Of a DNA stretch of 64,000 nt, positions 26,349-35,714 are shown piece after piece. The stretch covers positions 142,453-206,452 of the forward strand of contig CALULO010000005.1 in the NCBI GenBank assembly GCA_944321515.1. The letters are read 5' to 3'. The DNA is from an uncultured Atopobiaceae bacterium. GTDB taxonomy: Bacteria > Actinomycetota > Coriobacteriia > Coriobacteriales > Atopobiaceae. The notes under the pieces are model-generated. The model was not told the origin of the DNA and did not search any database. It worked only from the letters and a program-made list of their open reading frames with translations. A program made the translations under genes and the position numbers. Position 1 is the first letter of the stretch. The number at the start of each line of letters is the position of its first letter.

Positions 26349-27410
26349 TCAGCCCAGGTGCGAGGCGGGTGAGCAGGCGTCCGCCTGCCCCCTTCCTTGC
26401 CCCGCCCCCTGGTTCGCGGGGTCGGCTGCGGACCCGTCTCGAGGCAGGCCCCGGCCCCGCGACGCGTCGCGACTCCCCAGACGACGCAGCAGCGTCCCGT
26501 ACGAGGCGGCGAGCACCTGCTGGAATAGCGTCCCGATGACCACGGGGAACATCACCTCACCGGGAAAGTACTCCCCCGCTATCACCGCGCCGGCAGAGAT
26601 GTTGCGCATGCCGCAGAGGTAGGTCATCGTCACCTCCTGCGCACGCGGACGGCCCCAGGCGCGCGCCACGAACAGGCCCGCCGCATATCCCGAGGCGGCG
26701 AACGCGCACACGAAGACGGCCACCGCCACGAGCGTGGGCGTGAGGTTGCGAACGTAGGGCGCCACGCCCGTCGAGTTGGCCAGGATCACCAGGACAAGCG
26801 CAATCTTGGCCGCCGGGGCGATGGCCGGCGAGAGCTCGCGAGACGCGCGCCCGTGCGTGAGGTCGTTGGCGGCCGTGCCCACCAGCGCCGGCAACGCAAT
26901 GGAGACGACCATCTCCCCCATCATCCGCGCGGCGTCCACCTCCACGGTCTGGCCCAGGAGCAGGTGCAACGTGAGCGGGATGGAGAACGGCGCCGCCACC
27001 GTGGACACCAGAATCGTGGCCAGCCCGAGGGAGGGGTCGCCGTCAAACATGTTGATCCACATGGCCGCGACCACGGCCACGGGCACGCTGTACTCCAGGA
27101 CGAGCCCGCACACCAGGTTGGGGTTCGCGCCAAACAGAAGGGTCCCCAGCACGCAGGCCACGCACGGCATGACCACGGACGCAATGCCAAGCGTCACGAG
27201 CATCGGCGCCGGGTGGCGCAGCGTCCGCGCGAGGTTGACGAACGTGTTGGAGAGCGAACTCTGGAACGTCATGAACGCAAAGAGGGCCGTGACCGCGGGC
27301 TTGAGCAGAGAGAGCTGGCCCGGGAACAGCACGCCCAGGACCACGCACGCAGGCGAGATGTAGGCCATGTGGCCCCCGATGAAAGCCCCCAGCCTGCGCC
27401 ACGCGTCCAT
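26349..27410 (-). CDS. BASS/ACR3-superfamily membrane transporter
   Basis: The 353-residue protein has about ten transmembrane helices. The conserved GMRNISAGAVIAGEYF segment near residue 275 resembles the crossover motif of bile-acid:sodium symporter family proteins, and the N-terminal half has the VVMPCVACVLG and LEYSVPVAVVAAMW repeats of that fold. The substrate is not predictable. The ATG at 27410 has GGGAGG; a longer frame is basic noise. The C-terminus (about 330-353) is a low-complexity Gly/Ala/Asp/Gln tail. The gene is alone, followed downstream by the small peptide gene in convergent orientation. Confidence 0.82.
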   Translation of the reverse strand: MDAWRRLGAFIGGHMAYISPACVVLGVLFPGQLSLLKPAVTALFAFMTFQSSLSNTFVNLARTLRHPAPMLVTLGIASVVMPCVACVLGTLLFGANPNLVCGLVLEYSVPVAVVAAMWINMFDGDPSLGLATILVSTVAAPFSIPLTLHLLLGQTVEVDAARMMGEMVVSIALPALVGTAANDLTHGRASRELSPAIAPAAKIALVLVILANSTGVAPYVRNLTPTLVAVAVFVCAFAASGYAAGLFVARAWGRPRAQEVTMTYLCGMRNISAGAVIAGEYFPGEVMFPVVIGTLFQQVLAASYGTLLRRLGSRDASRGRGLPRDGSAADPANQGAGQGRGQADACSPASHLG

Positions 27411-27564
27411 CCGCGATGCCTCCCTCTCGTCGACCAAGCGCCATCGTAGTTCCCGGCGAGAGGGACGCGCCGCAGCGTAACGCACTCGACACGGGAGCGA
27501 GGCGGCGTGCGGGACCGAAGTCACGCGGCCCCACCCGCCTGCGCGACCGCGACACGGCTACGGC

Positions 27565-27920
27565 GTAGGAGCCAAACGACACTTCCGGGCCGCAGACCGT
27601 CGCTTGGTTCCTACATTGCCAAAGCGCTGTCGAACCGTAGGAGCTATACGTCTCTTTTCAGCCGCAAACTGTCGTCTAGATCCGACGCAACCGACCCGTA
27701 GGAACCAGACGTCATTTTCTAACAGCAAACTGTCGCTTGGTTCCTACAGAAAGATTGCGTAGGAGCCAGACGTCATTTCTGGCGAGAAGAACGTCGTGTG
27801 GTTCCTACTTATTCGTGTCGTAGGAACCACACGTCATTTCCGGTCCCCAAACCGTCGTCTAGCTCCTACGCAGCAGCACACAACCAGACCGCAGGAACCA
27901 AACGACGGTTCTTCTCGCCA
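27565..27920. repeat. Palindrome array B1, 50-bp units with mostly 61-bp period
   Basis: Five 50-bp imperfect palindromes start at 27565, 27637, 27698, 27759 and 27820, and a half unit at 27891. Arms follow GTAGGARCYARRCGWCRY on the left and its complement on the right, around a variable centre; spacers are 11 bp in the regular part. The centre of the unit at 27759 and the end half-unit contain the dispersed 12-mer. The array lies in the divergent region between the BASS transporter and the suf operon. No gene is seen in 27411-28092. Confidence 0.92.
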
Positions 27921-28092
27921 GGCCCCAACAGGGAGCCGACCGGACATGTGATGGACCCCCGGCCCGTACCCCCGGCCTGCATCCCGGCCTCGCTAACCCC
28001 GGCGCTCCCCACCCCGCCGGCCCCCGCCGTACCGCAAATGCCACCAGCCTACTAGTATTTGTCGCGGCCCCGCGGTTTTTCTCGCCAGACGC

Positions 28093-28120
28093 TTGCCTTA
28101 AATTCCCTACTCATTACTAT
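28093..28120 (+). promoter_or_regulatory. suf operon promoter
   Basis: TTGCCT (28093-28098), 16-bp spacer, TACTAT (28115-28120), about 95 bp before sufC. The overlapping A/T-rich sequence is a possible site for the Rrf2 regulator encoded at the operon end, which is inference. Confidence 0.6.
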
Positions 28121-28138
28121 GAATTAGGCAGAAACCGA

Positions 28139-28160
28139 GCGGCACCCGGCCGGGTGCCGC
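28139..28160 (+). other. 22-bp perfect palindrome in the suf leader
   Basis: GCGGCACCCGG followed directly by its complement lies just after the predicted transcription start. As RNA it would form a tight hairpin with a minimal loop. It may affect leader stability or bind a protein; no terminator T tract follows. Confidence 0.5.
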
Positions 28161-28215
28161 GGCAGAACCCACGCGCCCCGGCCAGCCCGGCCGCGCGAGA
28201 AGAAAGGCAACCAAC

Positions 28216-29031
28216 ATGGCAACGCACCTGCTCAGCGTGAGCAACCTCTCTGCGGGCACCGAGGACAAGCCCATCCTCCACGGCATCGACCTTACCGTGG
28301 GCGAGGGCGAGTGCCACGTCCTCATGGGCCCCAACGGCGCCGGCAAGTCGACGCTCGGCCACGTCATCATGGGCGACCCGGCCTACTCCGTGACCGGCGG
28401 GACCATCACCTTCGACGGCACCGACGTCACCGAGCTCTCCGCCGACAGGCGCTCGCTCGCGGGCATCTTCCTCTCCTACCAGGCGCCCGTCGAGGTCCCC
28501 GGCGTGCCGCTCTACAGCTTCCTGCGCACGATCTGCCAGATGCGCCCGGAGCTCAAGACCACCGCGCGCAAGTTCCGCCAGCGCGTGGGGGAGATCGCCG
28601 ACCAGCTCGAGCTCGACCAGAGCTTCCTCATGCGCGAGCTCAACGTGGGCTTCTCCGGCGGCGAGAAGAAGAAGATCGAGATGCTGCAGCTCCTGCTGCT
28701 CCGCCCCAAGCTGGCCATCCTCGACGAGACCGACTCCGGCCTGGACGTAGACGCGCTGGGCATCGTCTCGCGCGGCATCGAGGCCTACCGCGAACAGTGC
28801 GGCGGCGCGCTCATCGTGATCACGCACAACACCCGCATCCTGGAGCGCCTCACCGTGGACCGCACGCACGTCATGGTGAGCGGCCGCATGGTCACCGAGG
28901 GCCCGGCGGACCTCATCGAGTTCATCGACCGCAACGGCTTCGAGAGCTTCGAGAAGGACGCCCGGCGCGGCGAGAAGGACGAGTCGTGCGTCGACTGCCC
29001 GGGCTGCCCCAAGGCCGGTGATGCCGAGTGA
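28216..29031 (+). CDS. sufC: Fe-S assembly ATPase SufC
   Basis: The 271-residue ABC-type ATPase has Walker A GPNGAGKST, signature FSGGEKKK, Walker B LAILDETDSGLD and switch His in VITHN, typical of SufC. With SufB and SufD it forms the cytosolic scaffold on which Fe-S clusters are built. A C-terminal extension with CVDCPGC (about 258-264) goes beyond the usual SufC end. The RBS region contains GCGAGAAGAAAGG. It is the first gene of a six-gene operon with overlapping junctions. Confidence 0.97.
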   Translation: MATHLLSVSNLSAGTEDKPILHGIDLTVGEGECHVLMGPNGAGKSTLGHVIMGDPAYSVTGGTITFDGTDVTELSADRRSLAGIFLSYQAPVEVPGVPLYSFLRTICQMRPELKTTARKFRQRVGEIADQLELDQSFLMRELNVGFSGGEKKKIEMLQLLLLRPKLAILDETDSGLDVDALGIVSRGIEAYREQCGGALIVITHNTRILERLTVDRTHVMVSGRMVTEGPADLIEFIDRNGFESFEKDARRGEKDESCVDCPGCPKAGDAE

Positions 29032-30488
29032 GCGCCGAGCGCAGCGCAGCCGAGGCCGCGTCCGAGCAGGCCCAGTCCCGCACCCGCACGCAGGTTGCCG
29101 ACGTCGACCGCTCCCTCTACGACTTCACCAAGTCCGAGGAGGGCTACGAGCGCTACGACGACGGCCTGACGCCCGACATCGTCCGCTCGATCTCCGCCAA
29201 GAAGGACGAGCCCGACTGGATGCTCGAGATGCGCCTGGCCGCCCTGGAGGAGTACCACCGTCGCCCGATGGCCCCCAACTGGGGCCCCAGTATCGCGGGG
29301 CTCGACCTCGACCACATCTCCACGTACGTCTCGCCCAAGACCAAGCAGGCCAAGAGCTGGGACGACGTGCCCGAGGACATCAAGGATACCTTCGAACGCC
29401 TGGGCATCCCCGAGGCCGAGCGAGAGAGCCTGGCCGGCGTGGGCGCCCAGTACGACTCCGAGATCGTCTACCACAACATGCGCGAGGACGTGGCCAAGCA
29501 GGGCGTGGTCTACACCACCATCGAGGACGCCCTGCACGACCCGCAGTGGGAGCCCGTGGTGCACCAGTACTTCGGCACCCTCATCCCGCCCACTGACCAC
29601 AAGTTCGCGGCGCTGCACTACGCCGTCTGGAGCGGCGGCTCCTTCGTCTACGTCCCCGCCGGCGTGACGCTGGACTACCCCCTCCAGAGCTACTTCCGCC
29701 TCAACGCCGCCGGCGCAGGCCAGTTCGAGCACACGCTCATCATCGTGGAGCCGGGCGCGAACCTGCACTTCATCGAGGGCTGCTCGGCGCCCAAGTACTA
29801 CGAGGCCAACCTCCACGCCGGAGCGGTGGAGCTCTTCGTGAAGGACGGCGCGCGCCTGCGCTACTCCACCATCGAAAACTGGTCCAAGAACATGTACAAC
29901 CTCAACACCAAGCGGGCCACGGTGGGGGCGGACGCCAAGATGGAGTGGGTCTCCGGCAGCTTCGGCAGCCACGTGAGCTACCTCTACCCCACCACGATCA
30001 TGGCGGGCGACCGCAGCTCCTGCGAGTTCACGGGCATCACCTTCGCCGGCGCCACGCAGGACCTGGACACCGGCTGCAAGGTCATCATGAACGGCGCGGA
30101 CACCACCGCCTCGGTGGACACCAAGTCCATCTCCAAGGACGGCGGCGTCAACACGTTCCGCAGCTCCGTGGTGGTGGGCCGCCACGCCGACCGCGCGCGC
30201 TGCTCGGTGAGCTGCCAGTCGCTCATGCTGGACGACATCAGCCGCTCGGACACCATCCCCGCCATGGACGTGCGCAACGCCACCGCCCAGGTGGGCCACG
30301 AGGCCACCATCGGCCGCATCTCGGACGACACGATCCTCTACCTCATGAGCCGCGGCTGCTCCGAGGCCGAGGCGCGCACCCTGGTGGTCAACGGCTTTGC
30401 CAACCCCGTCTCCAAGGAGCTGCCGCTCGAGTACGCTGTGGAGATGAACAACCTTATCAAGATGGAAATGGAAGGGGCGATCGGATAA
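29028..30488 (+). CDS. sufB: Fe-S assembly scaffold SufB
   Basis: The 486-residue SufB has the family segments PPTDHKFAALHYAVWSGG, FIEGCSAP, YSTIENWS and DTASVDT-like beta-helix repeats, ending with GFANPVSKELP. It carries the nascent Fe-S cluster in the SufBC2D complex. The GTG start overlaps the sufC stop (GTGA), and the TAA stop shares a base with the sufD ATG. Confidence 0.97.
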   Translation: MSAERSAAEAASEQAQSRTRTQVADVDRSLYDFTKSEEGYERYDDGLTPDIVRSISAKKDEPDWMLEMRLAALEEYHRRPMAPNWGPSIAGLDLDHISTYVSPKTKQAKSWDDVPEDIKDTFERLGIPEAERESLAGVGAQYDSEIVYHNMREDVAKQGVVYTTIEDALHDPQWEPVVHQYFGTLIPPTDHKFAALHYAVWSGGSFVYVPAGVTLDYPLQSYFRLNAAGAGQFEHTLIIVEPGANLHFIEGCSAPKYYEANLHAGAVELFVKDGARLRYSTIENWSKNMYNLNTKRATVGADAKMEWVSGSFGSHVSYLYPTTIMAGDRSSCEFTGITFAGATQDLDTGCKVIMNGADTTASVDTKSISKDGGVNTFRSSVVVGRHADRARCSVSCQSLMLDDISRSDTIPAMDVRNATAQVGHEATIGRISDDTILYLMSRGCSEAEARTLVVNGFANPVSKELPLEYAVEMNNLIKMEMEGAIG

Positions 30489-31648
30489 TGGCCGGCGAGA
30501 AGAACCTGGCGGCTGCGGGCGCGCCGGCGACCGGCGCGCTCACCCTCGGGCGCGTCAACGCCGCCCCCGCCCAGACCTGGAACCGCCTGCGCACCAACGA
30601 CGTGACGCTCACCGTCCCCGTGCGCGACCGCAAGGGCGACGTCTACTTCGCGCTGCCGCGCCTCTTCGAGGGCGTGGCGTGCGGCATGGGCGCGGACGTC
30701 ACCGCCTGGGCCGAGTCCCAGGCCGCCGGCGCCCGCTACGTGGAGGTCCCGCGCGGCGAGCGGCGCGCGGAGCCGATCGTGGTCTCCGTGAGCGCCGCGG
30801 CCGGCGAGGTCGCCGACACGGGCGTCATGGTCCGCGCCGGCGCCGAGGCCACGATCGTGGTGGCCGCCGGCACGACGGCGGGCGACTCCGCGCCGTCCGA
30901 GGGCGCGCCCGACGCGGCGCCGACGTCCGGCTCGCTGCTGCGCGTGATCGCCGAGCGCGGGGCCCGCGTGAGGATTGTCGAGGTCATCGGCGTGGGCGCG
31001 GGCGAGCAGCACCTGGAGAGCGTCGGCATCCGCGCGGAGGCGGACGCCCGCGTCGAGGTGAGCCAGTACGCCCTCGGCGGCGGCACCGTGACCCTGGGCC
31101 TCTCGTGCGACCTCACCGGGGACCGTGCGCGCATCGACCTCACGCAGCGCTACCACGCCGCGGGCTCCGAGCACCTCGACGTCAACGAGGTGGTGCGCCA
31201 CCACGGCCGCGGCACCCGCTCCGAGCTCGCCTACTCCGGCGTGCTGGAGGACGCCGCCGCCAAGTCCCTGCGCACCACCATCGACCTCGTCCACGGGGCG
31301 CGCGGCGCCCAGGGCAACGAGGCCGAGGCGGTGCTTGTGCTCGGGGACGACGTGACCAACAAGACCCTGCCCGTCATCCTCTGCGACGAGGACGACGTCG
31401 CCGGCAACCACGGGGCCACCATCGGCTCGGTGAGCCCCGAGCAGCTGGCCTTCCTCGCCAGCCGCGGGCTCTCCCGCGAGGACGCCGAGGCCCTCTTCGT
31501 GCGCGCGCTCTTCGAGGACGCCATCATGGCCGCCCCCTGCGACGAGGCCCGCGCCGTGGCCGTGGCCCGCGCGGAGGCCGTGCTCGGCCCCGAGGTGGCC
31601 CACGACTTCTCCGACTCCCTCGGCGAGGGCGGTGAGGACGCATGCTAG
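30488..31648 (+). CDS. sufD: Fe-S assembly protein SufD
   Basis: The 386-residue SufD is the SufB paralogue of the complex. The conserved C-terminal core (LTQRYHAAGSEHLDVNEVVRHHG, then DEDDVAGNHGATIGSV and FLASRGLSREDAEALFVRALFEDAI) is diagnostic. The N-terminus MAGEKNLAAAGAP is encoded by an exact dispersed 12-mer just after the ATG. The stop overlaps the sufS ATG. Confidence 0.95.
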   Translation: MAGEKNLAAAGAPATGALTLGRVNAAPAQTWNRLRTNDVTLTVPVRDRKGDVYFALPRLFEGVACGMGADVTAWAESQAAGARYVEVPRGERRAEPIVVSVSAAAGEVADTGVMVRAGAEATIVVAAGTTAGDSAPSEGAPDAAPTSGSLLRVIAERGARVRIVEVIGVGAGEQHLESVGIRAEADARVEVSQYALGGGTVTLGLSCDLTGDRARIDLTQRYHAAGSEHLDVNEVVRHHGRGTRSELAYSGVLEDAAAKSLRTTIDLVHGARGAQGNEAEAVLVLGDDVTNKTLPVILCDEDDVAGNHGATIGSVSPEQLAFLASRGLSREDAEALFVRALFEDAIMAAPCDEARAVAVARAEAVLGPEVAHDFSDSLGEGGEDAC

Positions 31649-32880
31649 ACATCGCCGCCAACCCCTACAAGGCGGACTTCCCGCTGCTGGCCGCCCGCCC
31701 AGACCTCGCCTTCCTCGACAGCGCCGCCACCGCGCAGCGCCCCGCCGCGGTGCTGGACGCCCAGCGCAGCTTCTACGAGACCATGAACGCCAACCCCCTG
31801 CGCGGGCTCTACGAGCTCTCCGTCGAGGCCACCGCGGCCATCGCGGCCGTTCGCGCGCAGGTGGCGGCGCTCATCGGCGCCCCGGACGCGCGCGATGTGG
31901 TCTTCACCCGCAACACCTCCGAGAGCCTGAACCTGGTCGCCAAGTCCTTCTCGCCCACCGTGCTGGGGCCCGGCGACGAGGTGGCCATCACCATCATGGA
32001 GCACCACTCCAACCTCATCCCCTGGCAGCAGGCCTGCCGGGCGGCGGGGGCGCGCCTGGTCTACCTCTACCCCGAGAGGGACGGCACGCTCACGGACGAG
32101 GAGATCGCGGCCAAGGTGGGCCCGCGCACCAAGATCGTCTCGTGCGCGCACGTCTCCAACGTCATGGGCTGCGAGCTGCCCGTCCGCAGGCTCGCAGACG
32201 CGGCGCACGCGGTCGGCGCCGTGATGGTGGTGGACGCCGCCCAGTCCGTGCCGCACCTGTCGGTCAACGTGGAGGCGCTCGGCACCGACTTCCTGGCGTT
32301 CTCCGGGCACAAGGCGCTGGGCCCGATGGGCGTGGGCGTGCTCTGGGGCCGTCACGAGCTGCTGGACCAGATGGAGCCCATGCTCACCGGCGGCGAGATG
32401 ATCGACTCCGTGCGCGAGCAGGACGCCACGTGGGCGCCCGTCCCGGAGAAGTTCGAGGCGGGCACGCAGGACGCCGCGGGCATCTACGCAACCGGCGCGG
32501 GCCTCACCTACCTCACCGAGACGGTGGGCCTCGCCGCCGTGGGCGAGCGCGAGGCGGCCCTGGTGGCCTACGCGATGGGGCGCCTGGGCGAGCTGGGCTT
32601 CGTGGACGTGATCGGCTCCGCGGACCCGTCGCGCCACCACGGCGTCGTGAGCTTCAACGTGCGCGGCGTGCACCCGCACGACGTGGCGAGCATCCTCGAC
32701 GCCTCGGGCGTCTGCATCCGCGCGGGCCACCACTGCGCGCAGCCGCTGCTCGCGTGGCTCGGCGTGGAGAACCTCGCCTGCTGCCGCGCGAGCCTGGCCT
32801 TCTACAACGACAAGAGCGACGTCGACCGCCTGGTCGACGGCCTGACCCAGGTCTGGGGGATCTTCCATGGCAACGACTGA
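31642..32880 (+). CDS. sufS: Cysteine desulfurase SufS
   Basis: The 412-residue PLP enzyme supplies sulfur from cysteine. The PLP Lys lies in FSGHKALGPMG, and the active-site Cys loop reads RAGHHCAQPL near residue 363. His/Asp PLP contacts (EHHSN, DAAQS) are present. It is a type II desulfurase that works with SufU downstream. It overlaps sufD by 7 bp and sufU by 14 bp. Confidence 0.97.
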   Translation: MLDIAANPYKADFPLLAARPDLAFLDSAATAQRPAAVLDAQRSFYETMNANPLRGLYELSVEATAAIAAVRAQVAALIGAPDARDVVFTRNTSESLNLVAKSFSPTVLGPGDEVAITIMEHHSNLIPWQQACRAAGARLVYLYPERDGTLTDEEIAAKVGPRTKIVSCAHVSNVMGCELPVRRLADAAHAVGAVMVVDAAQSVPHLSVNVEALGTDFLAFSGHKALGPMGVGVLWGRHELLDQMEPMLTGGEMIDSVREQDATWAPVPEKFEAGTQDAAGIYATGAGLTYLTETVGLAAVGEREAALVAYAMGRLGELGFVDVIGSADPSRHHGVVSFNVRGVHPHDVASILDASGVCIRAGHHCAQPLLAWLGVENLACCRASLAFYNDKSDVDRLVDGLTQVWGIFHGND

Positions 32881-33337
32881 CCTCTACAACGCCGAGTTCA
32901 TGGACCACGTGTCCCACCCCGACTACAAGTACCAGATGGAGGACGCCGACTGCACCCACGAGGGCGTGAACCCCTCCTGCGGCGACGAGCTCACGTTCTC
33001 CGTGCGCTTTGCCGACGACGGCACCATCGACGAGGCCGCGTTCACCGGCCACGGCTGCGCCATCAGCCAGGCGAGCGCCGACATCATGAGCGACCTCATG
33101 ATCGGCAAGACGCCCGAGCAGGCGCGCGAGCTGTGCGACCTGTTCATGCGGATGGTCCGCGGCGAGGAGACCGACGAGGCCGCGCTGGAGGAGCTCGAGG
33201 ACGGCGTGCTGCTGCGCGACATCGCCCACATGCCGGCGCGCGTGAAGTGCGCCGAGCTGGCCTGGCGCACGCTCGACGAGATGCTCGCCAAGGGCGCCGA
33301 GGGGGGACAGGCCCCGTCCGACCCGGCGGAGGCCTAG
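32867..33337 (+). CDS. sufU: Sulfur-transfer protein SufU
   Basis: The 156-residue IscU-like fold has the zinc/sulfur ligands Cys in NPSCGDEL (with the Asp), Cys in GHGCAIS and Cys in VKCAELAW. The ~18-residue insertion typical of SufU relative to IscU is present. In Gram-positive Suf systems SufU accepts sulfur from SufS. It starts inside sufS. Confidence 0.95.
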   Translation: MATTDLYNAEFMDHVSHPDYKYQMEDADCTHEGVNPSCGDELTFSVRFADDGTIDEAAFTGHGCAISQASADIMSDLMIGKTPEQARELCDLFMRMVRGEETDEAALEELEDGVLLRDIAHMPARVKCAELAWRTLDEMLAKGAEGGQAPSDPAEA

Positions 33338-33339
33338 CC

Positions 33340-33789
33340 ATGGCCGGCATGTTCTCGACAAAGGGCATGTACGCGCTGCGCGCGATGGCCGACCTCGCCG
33401 CGCACGAGGGCTGGGTCTCGCTCGGAGACGTGGCGCGGCGCCAGAACATCTCGCGCAAGTACCTCGAGCAGGTCATCTCCCTCATGCACAAGGCCGGCTA
33501 CGTGGCGAGCCAGCGCGGCAAGGGCGGCGGCTACCAGCTCACGCGCAAGCCGGAGGAGTACACCCTCGGGGAGATCCTGCGCGCCGCCGAGGGCTCGCTC
33601 GCGCCCGTGAGCTGCCTCGACTGCACCAACGAGACCATCTGCCCGCAGCTGGAGACCTGCTCCACCGTGAGCGTCTGGCGCGACCTCGGCCGCGTGACGG
33701 CCGGGTACCTGGACTCCAAGACGCTCGCGGACCTCGTGGGCAACCCAGGCGCGGAGGGCACCGAGGCCTGCACCGCCAAGCCCATGTAG
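33340..33789 (+). CDS. Rrf2 family regulator, probably Fe-S sensing
   Basis: The 149-residue protein has an Rrf2 winged helix (GMYALRAMADLA, then SLGDVARRQNISRKYLEQVI and GGGYQLTRKP) and Cys at 92, 95, 101 and 107, a pattern (CxxC-x5-C-x5-C) that can hold a cluster as in IscR/RsrR-type proteins. It starts 2 bp after sufU and closes the operon, so autoregulation of suf is likely. The strict IscR spacing is not matched, so the cluster type is unknown. Confidence 0.92.
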   Translation: MAGMFSTKGMYALRAMADLAAHEGWVSLGDVARRQNISRKYLEQVISLMHKAGYVASQRGKGGGYQLTRKPEEYTLGEILRAAEGSLAPVSCLDCTNETICPQLETCSTVSVWRDLGRVTAGYLDSKTLADLVGNPGAEGTEACTAKPM

Positions 33790-33793
33790 CACA

Positions 33794-33836
33794 GTCCCCG
33801 GGAGGTCGTCACGCAGAGGCCGCCCGGGGATTTTTA
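33794..33836 (+). terminator. suf operon terminator
   Basis: TCCCCGGG pairs with CCCGGGGA and is followed by TTTTTATG, five bases after the rrf2-type gene stop. Confidence 0.85.
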
Positions 33837-33849
33837 TGTGGCGAGACTT

Positions 33850-35382
33850 TTATGCCGTGGGACCTGTCGTGGGCGCTGCGGCGTGCCGCCCACGGAGGCG
33901 CACCGCGAGCTTGGCGATGCCGCCGGCGAGCAGCAGCGCGCAGCACACGGCCAGCACGAGCGTCTGATCCGGGTAGAAGGCCGCGAAGTCGCACCAGCGC
34001 ATGCCCGTCGCAAGGGGCGGGACCGCGAGCAGCCACGCGGGCGCGACAAGGTGCAGCCAGACGGCGGGCGCCACGTGCCCGCGCCAGCGCCGAGCCCGGA
34101 CGAGCGGGACCGCGCAGGCCGCCACCAGCAGCAGGTAGAGGGCGTCGTACCTCACGTGCGACCAGACGCGCGCGGAGCCGTCCACCCCCGAGGTCCCCGC
34201 CCCCACGGCGATCGACACCACGTCGTCGGCAAGCGAGAAGAACGCCTCGTTCCCGCCGAACTCGTCGTTGGCGTCCCCCATCACGACGATACCGAGGCCG
34301 CGCCCGGGTATCACGCACATGCGCGCCACGTAGTTCTCGACCTGGCCGTCGTGCGACATGACGAGCTCGCCGTCACCCCACGCGTAGGTGGTCCAACCCA
34401 TCCCGTACCAGGTGTCGCCCGCCGGGTCGGGCACGCGCGAGAACACCATCTGGTGCACTCCGGACGGGGAGAGCAGCGCCGAGCCGTCGTCCGTCTCGCC
34501 GCTGTTGAGGTACATGCGCAGGTAGGACTCCATGTCCGCGACGCTCGCGCGCACGTAGCCGGACGCCGTCCCTCCCCAGGCGTCGTCGTCGGAGGTCGCG
34601 TGCGCAAAGCCGTCCGCGACCGGCACGCCGAACCACGAGCGGTGGCCCGGCACCGTGGGCGCGTCGTCGCCCGCGGACGCGTCGTCCATCCCCAGCGGCT
34701 CGAAGACCTCATTCTCCAGATAGCTGCCGAGACTCTGCCCGCTCGCCGCCTCGACGATGCGCCCGAGCAGGTCGTAGTTTGCGTTCGCGTACGAGAAGTA
34801 CCCGGCGCTCTCCCCCACCGTCGCCCCCGCGAGCGACTCGTAGTAGCCGAAGCCGCTCGTCTGGTTGAGGAGCGAGCGCACCGTGACGCCGTCGGGCGCG
34901 AGTGCGCCCACGTACGCCGCCGCCGGCGCGTCGAGGTCTACGCGCCCCGCCTCCACGAGCCTCATCACGGCGGCGGCCGTCATCGACTTGGAGAGCGAGC
35001 CCACGAGGAAAGTGGCGTGCCTGTCCGCGCAGTCGCCGAGCGTCGCCTCGTAGCGGACCCCATCAGAGTCCACCACCGCCACTGCGATGCCCGGCACGCC
35101 CGTCTGCGACGCGTTGTCAGCGAGGTAGGAGTCGAGCGCCGACGCGAGCGCCGCCCCGTCGGGCTCCTCGCCCACCGGAGCCGGCGCACCCTCGTCATCC
35201 GGGTCCCCCACCTGCTCGAGGCTCTCCTCGAAGCCAGGGTCGTCGGGGCCGGAGAGGAGCGCCTCGTCGGCGCGCGCCGCAAGCGGGGCGCAGAGCGAGA
35301 GGACGACGGCGAGGCCGGCCGCGGCCAGCCGGGACGCGGGGCACAGGCCCGGCGCAGGACGCGAGCCTGACGCAAGGCTCAT
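33850..35382 (-). CDS. Secreted/membrane serine hydrolase (class C beta-lactamase/PBP4* fold)
   Basis: The 510-residue protein has a signal peptide (about 1-38, ending ARA) and an acidic linker. A beta-lactamase-fold domain (about 75-395) has the nucleophile in GSLSKS (SxxK), YANANY (YxN) and a final MSHDGQVENY box. Three to four C-terminal transmembrane helices (about 415-500) follow. Proteins of this layout hydrolyse D-amino-acid bonds or esters. The position just downstream of the dlt operon, which D-alanylates wall polymers, makes a D-alanyl esterase or carboxypeptidase role attractive but unproven. The RBS is weak (GAGAGAAA). Confidence 0.88.
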   Translation of the reverse strand: MSLASGSRPAPGLCPASRLAAAGLAVVLSLCAPLAARADEALLSGPDDPGFEESLEQVGDPDDEGAPAPVGEEPDGAALASALDSYLADNASQTGVPGIAVAVVDSDGVRYEATLGDCADRHATFLVGSLSKSMTAAAVMRLVEAGRVDLDAPAAAYVGALAPDGVTVRSLLNQTSGFGYYESLAGATVGESAGYFSYANANYDLLGRIVEAASGQSLGSYLENEVFEPLGMDDASAGDDAPTVPGHRSWFGVPVADGFAHATSDDDAWGGTASGYVRASVADMESYLRMYLNSGETDDGSALLSPSGVHQMVFSRVPDPAGDTWYGMGWTTYAWGDGELVMSHDGQVENYVARMCVIPGRGLGIVVMGDANDEFGGNEAFFSLADDVVSIAVGAGTSGVDGSARVWSHVRYDALYLLLVAACAVPLVRARRWRGHVAPAVWLHLVAPAWLLAVPPLATGMRWCDFAAFYPDQTLVLAVCCALLLAGGIAKLAVRLRGRHAAAPTTGPTA

Positions 35383-35555
35383 CTTCGACGTTTCTCTCGC
35401 CCCTCCCTATCGTGTCGGCGCGTCGTGTCGGCGCGCAGCCTGGCGCGCGCCAGACGCCCGCACCCCGTGTTCACGACGCGCGGGCTGCGTGCTCCGGGCG
35501 CACGTCTGCCGTAGGCCACGCGTACGCCTGATGCAAGTCAGGCGACCGCGCGCCC

Positions 35556-35714
35556 CTAGAACCCCCCGTAGACGAACTGGACGGGCTCGGAGAGTCCAGA
35601 GAGCGCAACGAACCACACGAGGAGCGCCCCCATGGCCACGACGGCCAGAAACGCGCCGAGCAGGACCATCCGCTCGGAGGGCCTCCACGGGCCCCGGTTC
35701 TTCTCGCCCGCCAT
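35556..35714 (-). CDS. dltX: DltX-like small membrane protein
   Basis: The 52-residue protein has one transmembrane helix (about 17-38) and the C-terminal VQFVYGGF, which resembles the conserved aromatic C-terminal motif of DltX, the small protein required for D-Ala transfer to teichoic acids. It is last in the operon, overlapping the dltD stop (TGATG), whereas firmicute dltX is first. The N-terminus MAGEKNRG comes from an exact dispersed 12-mer at 35697. Confidence 0.75.
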   Translation of the reverse strand: MAGEKNRGPWRPSERMVLLGAFLAVVAMGALLVWFVALSGLSEPVQFVYGGF

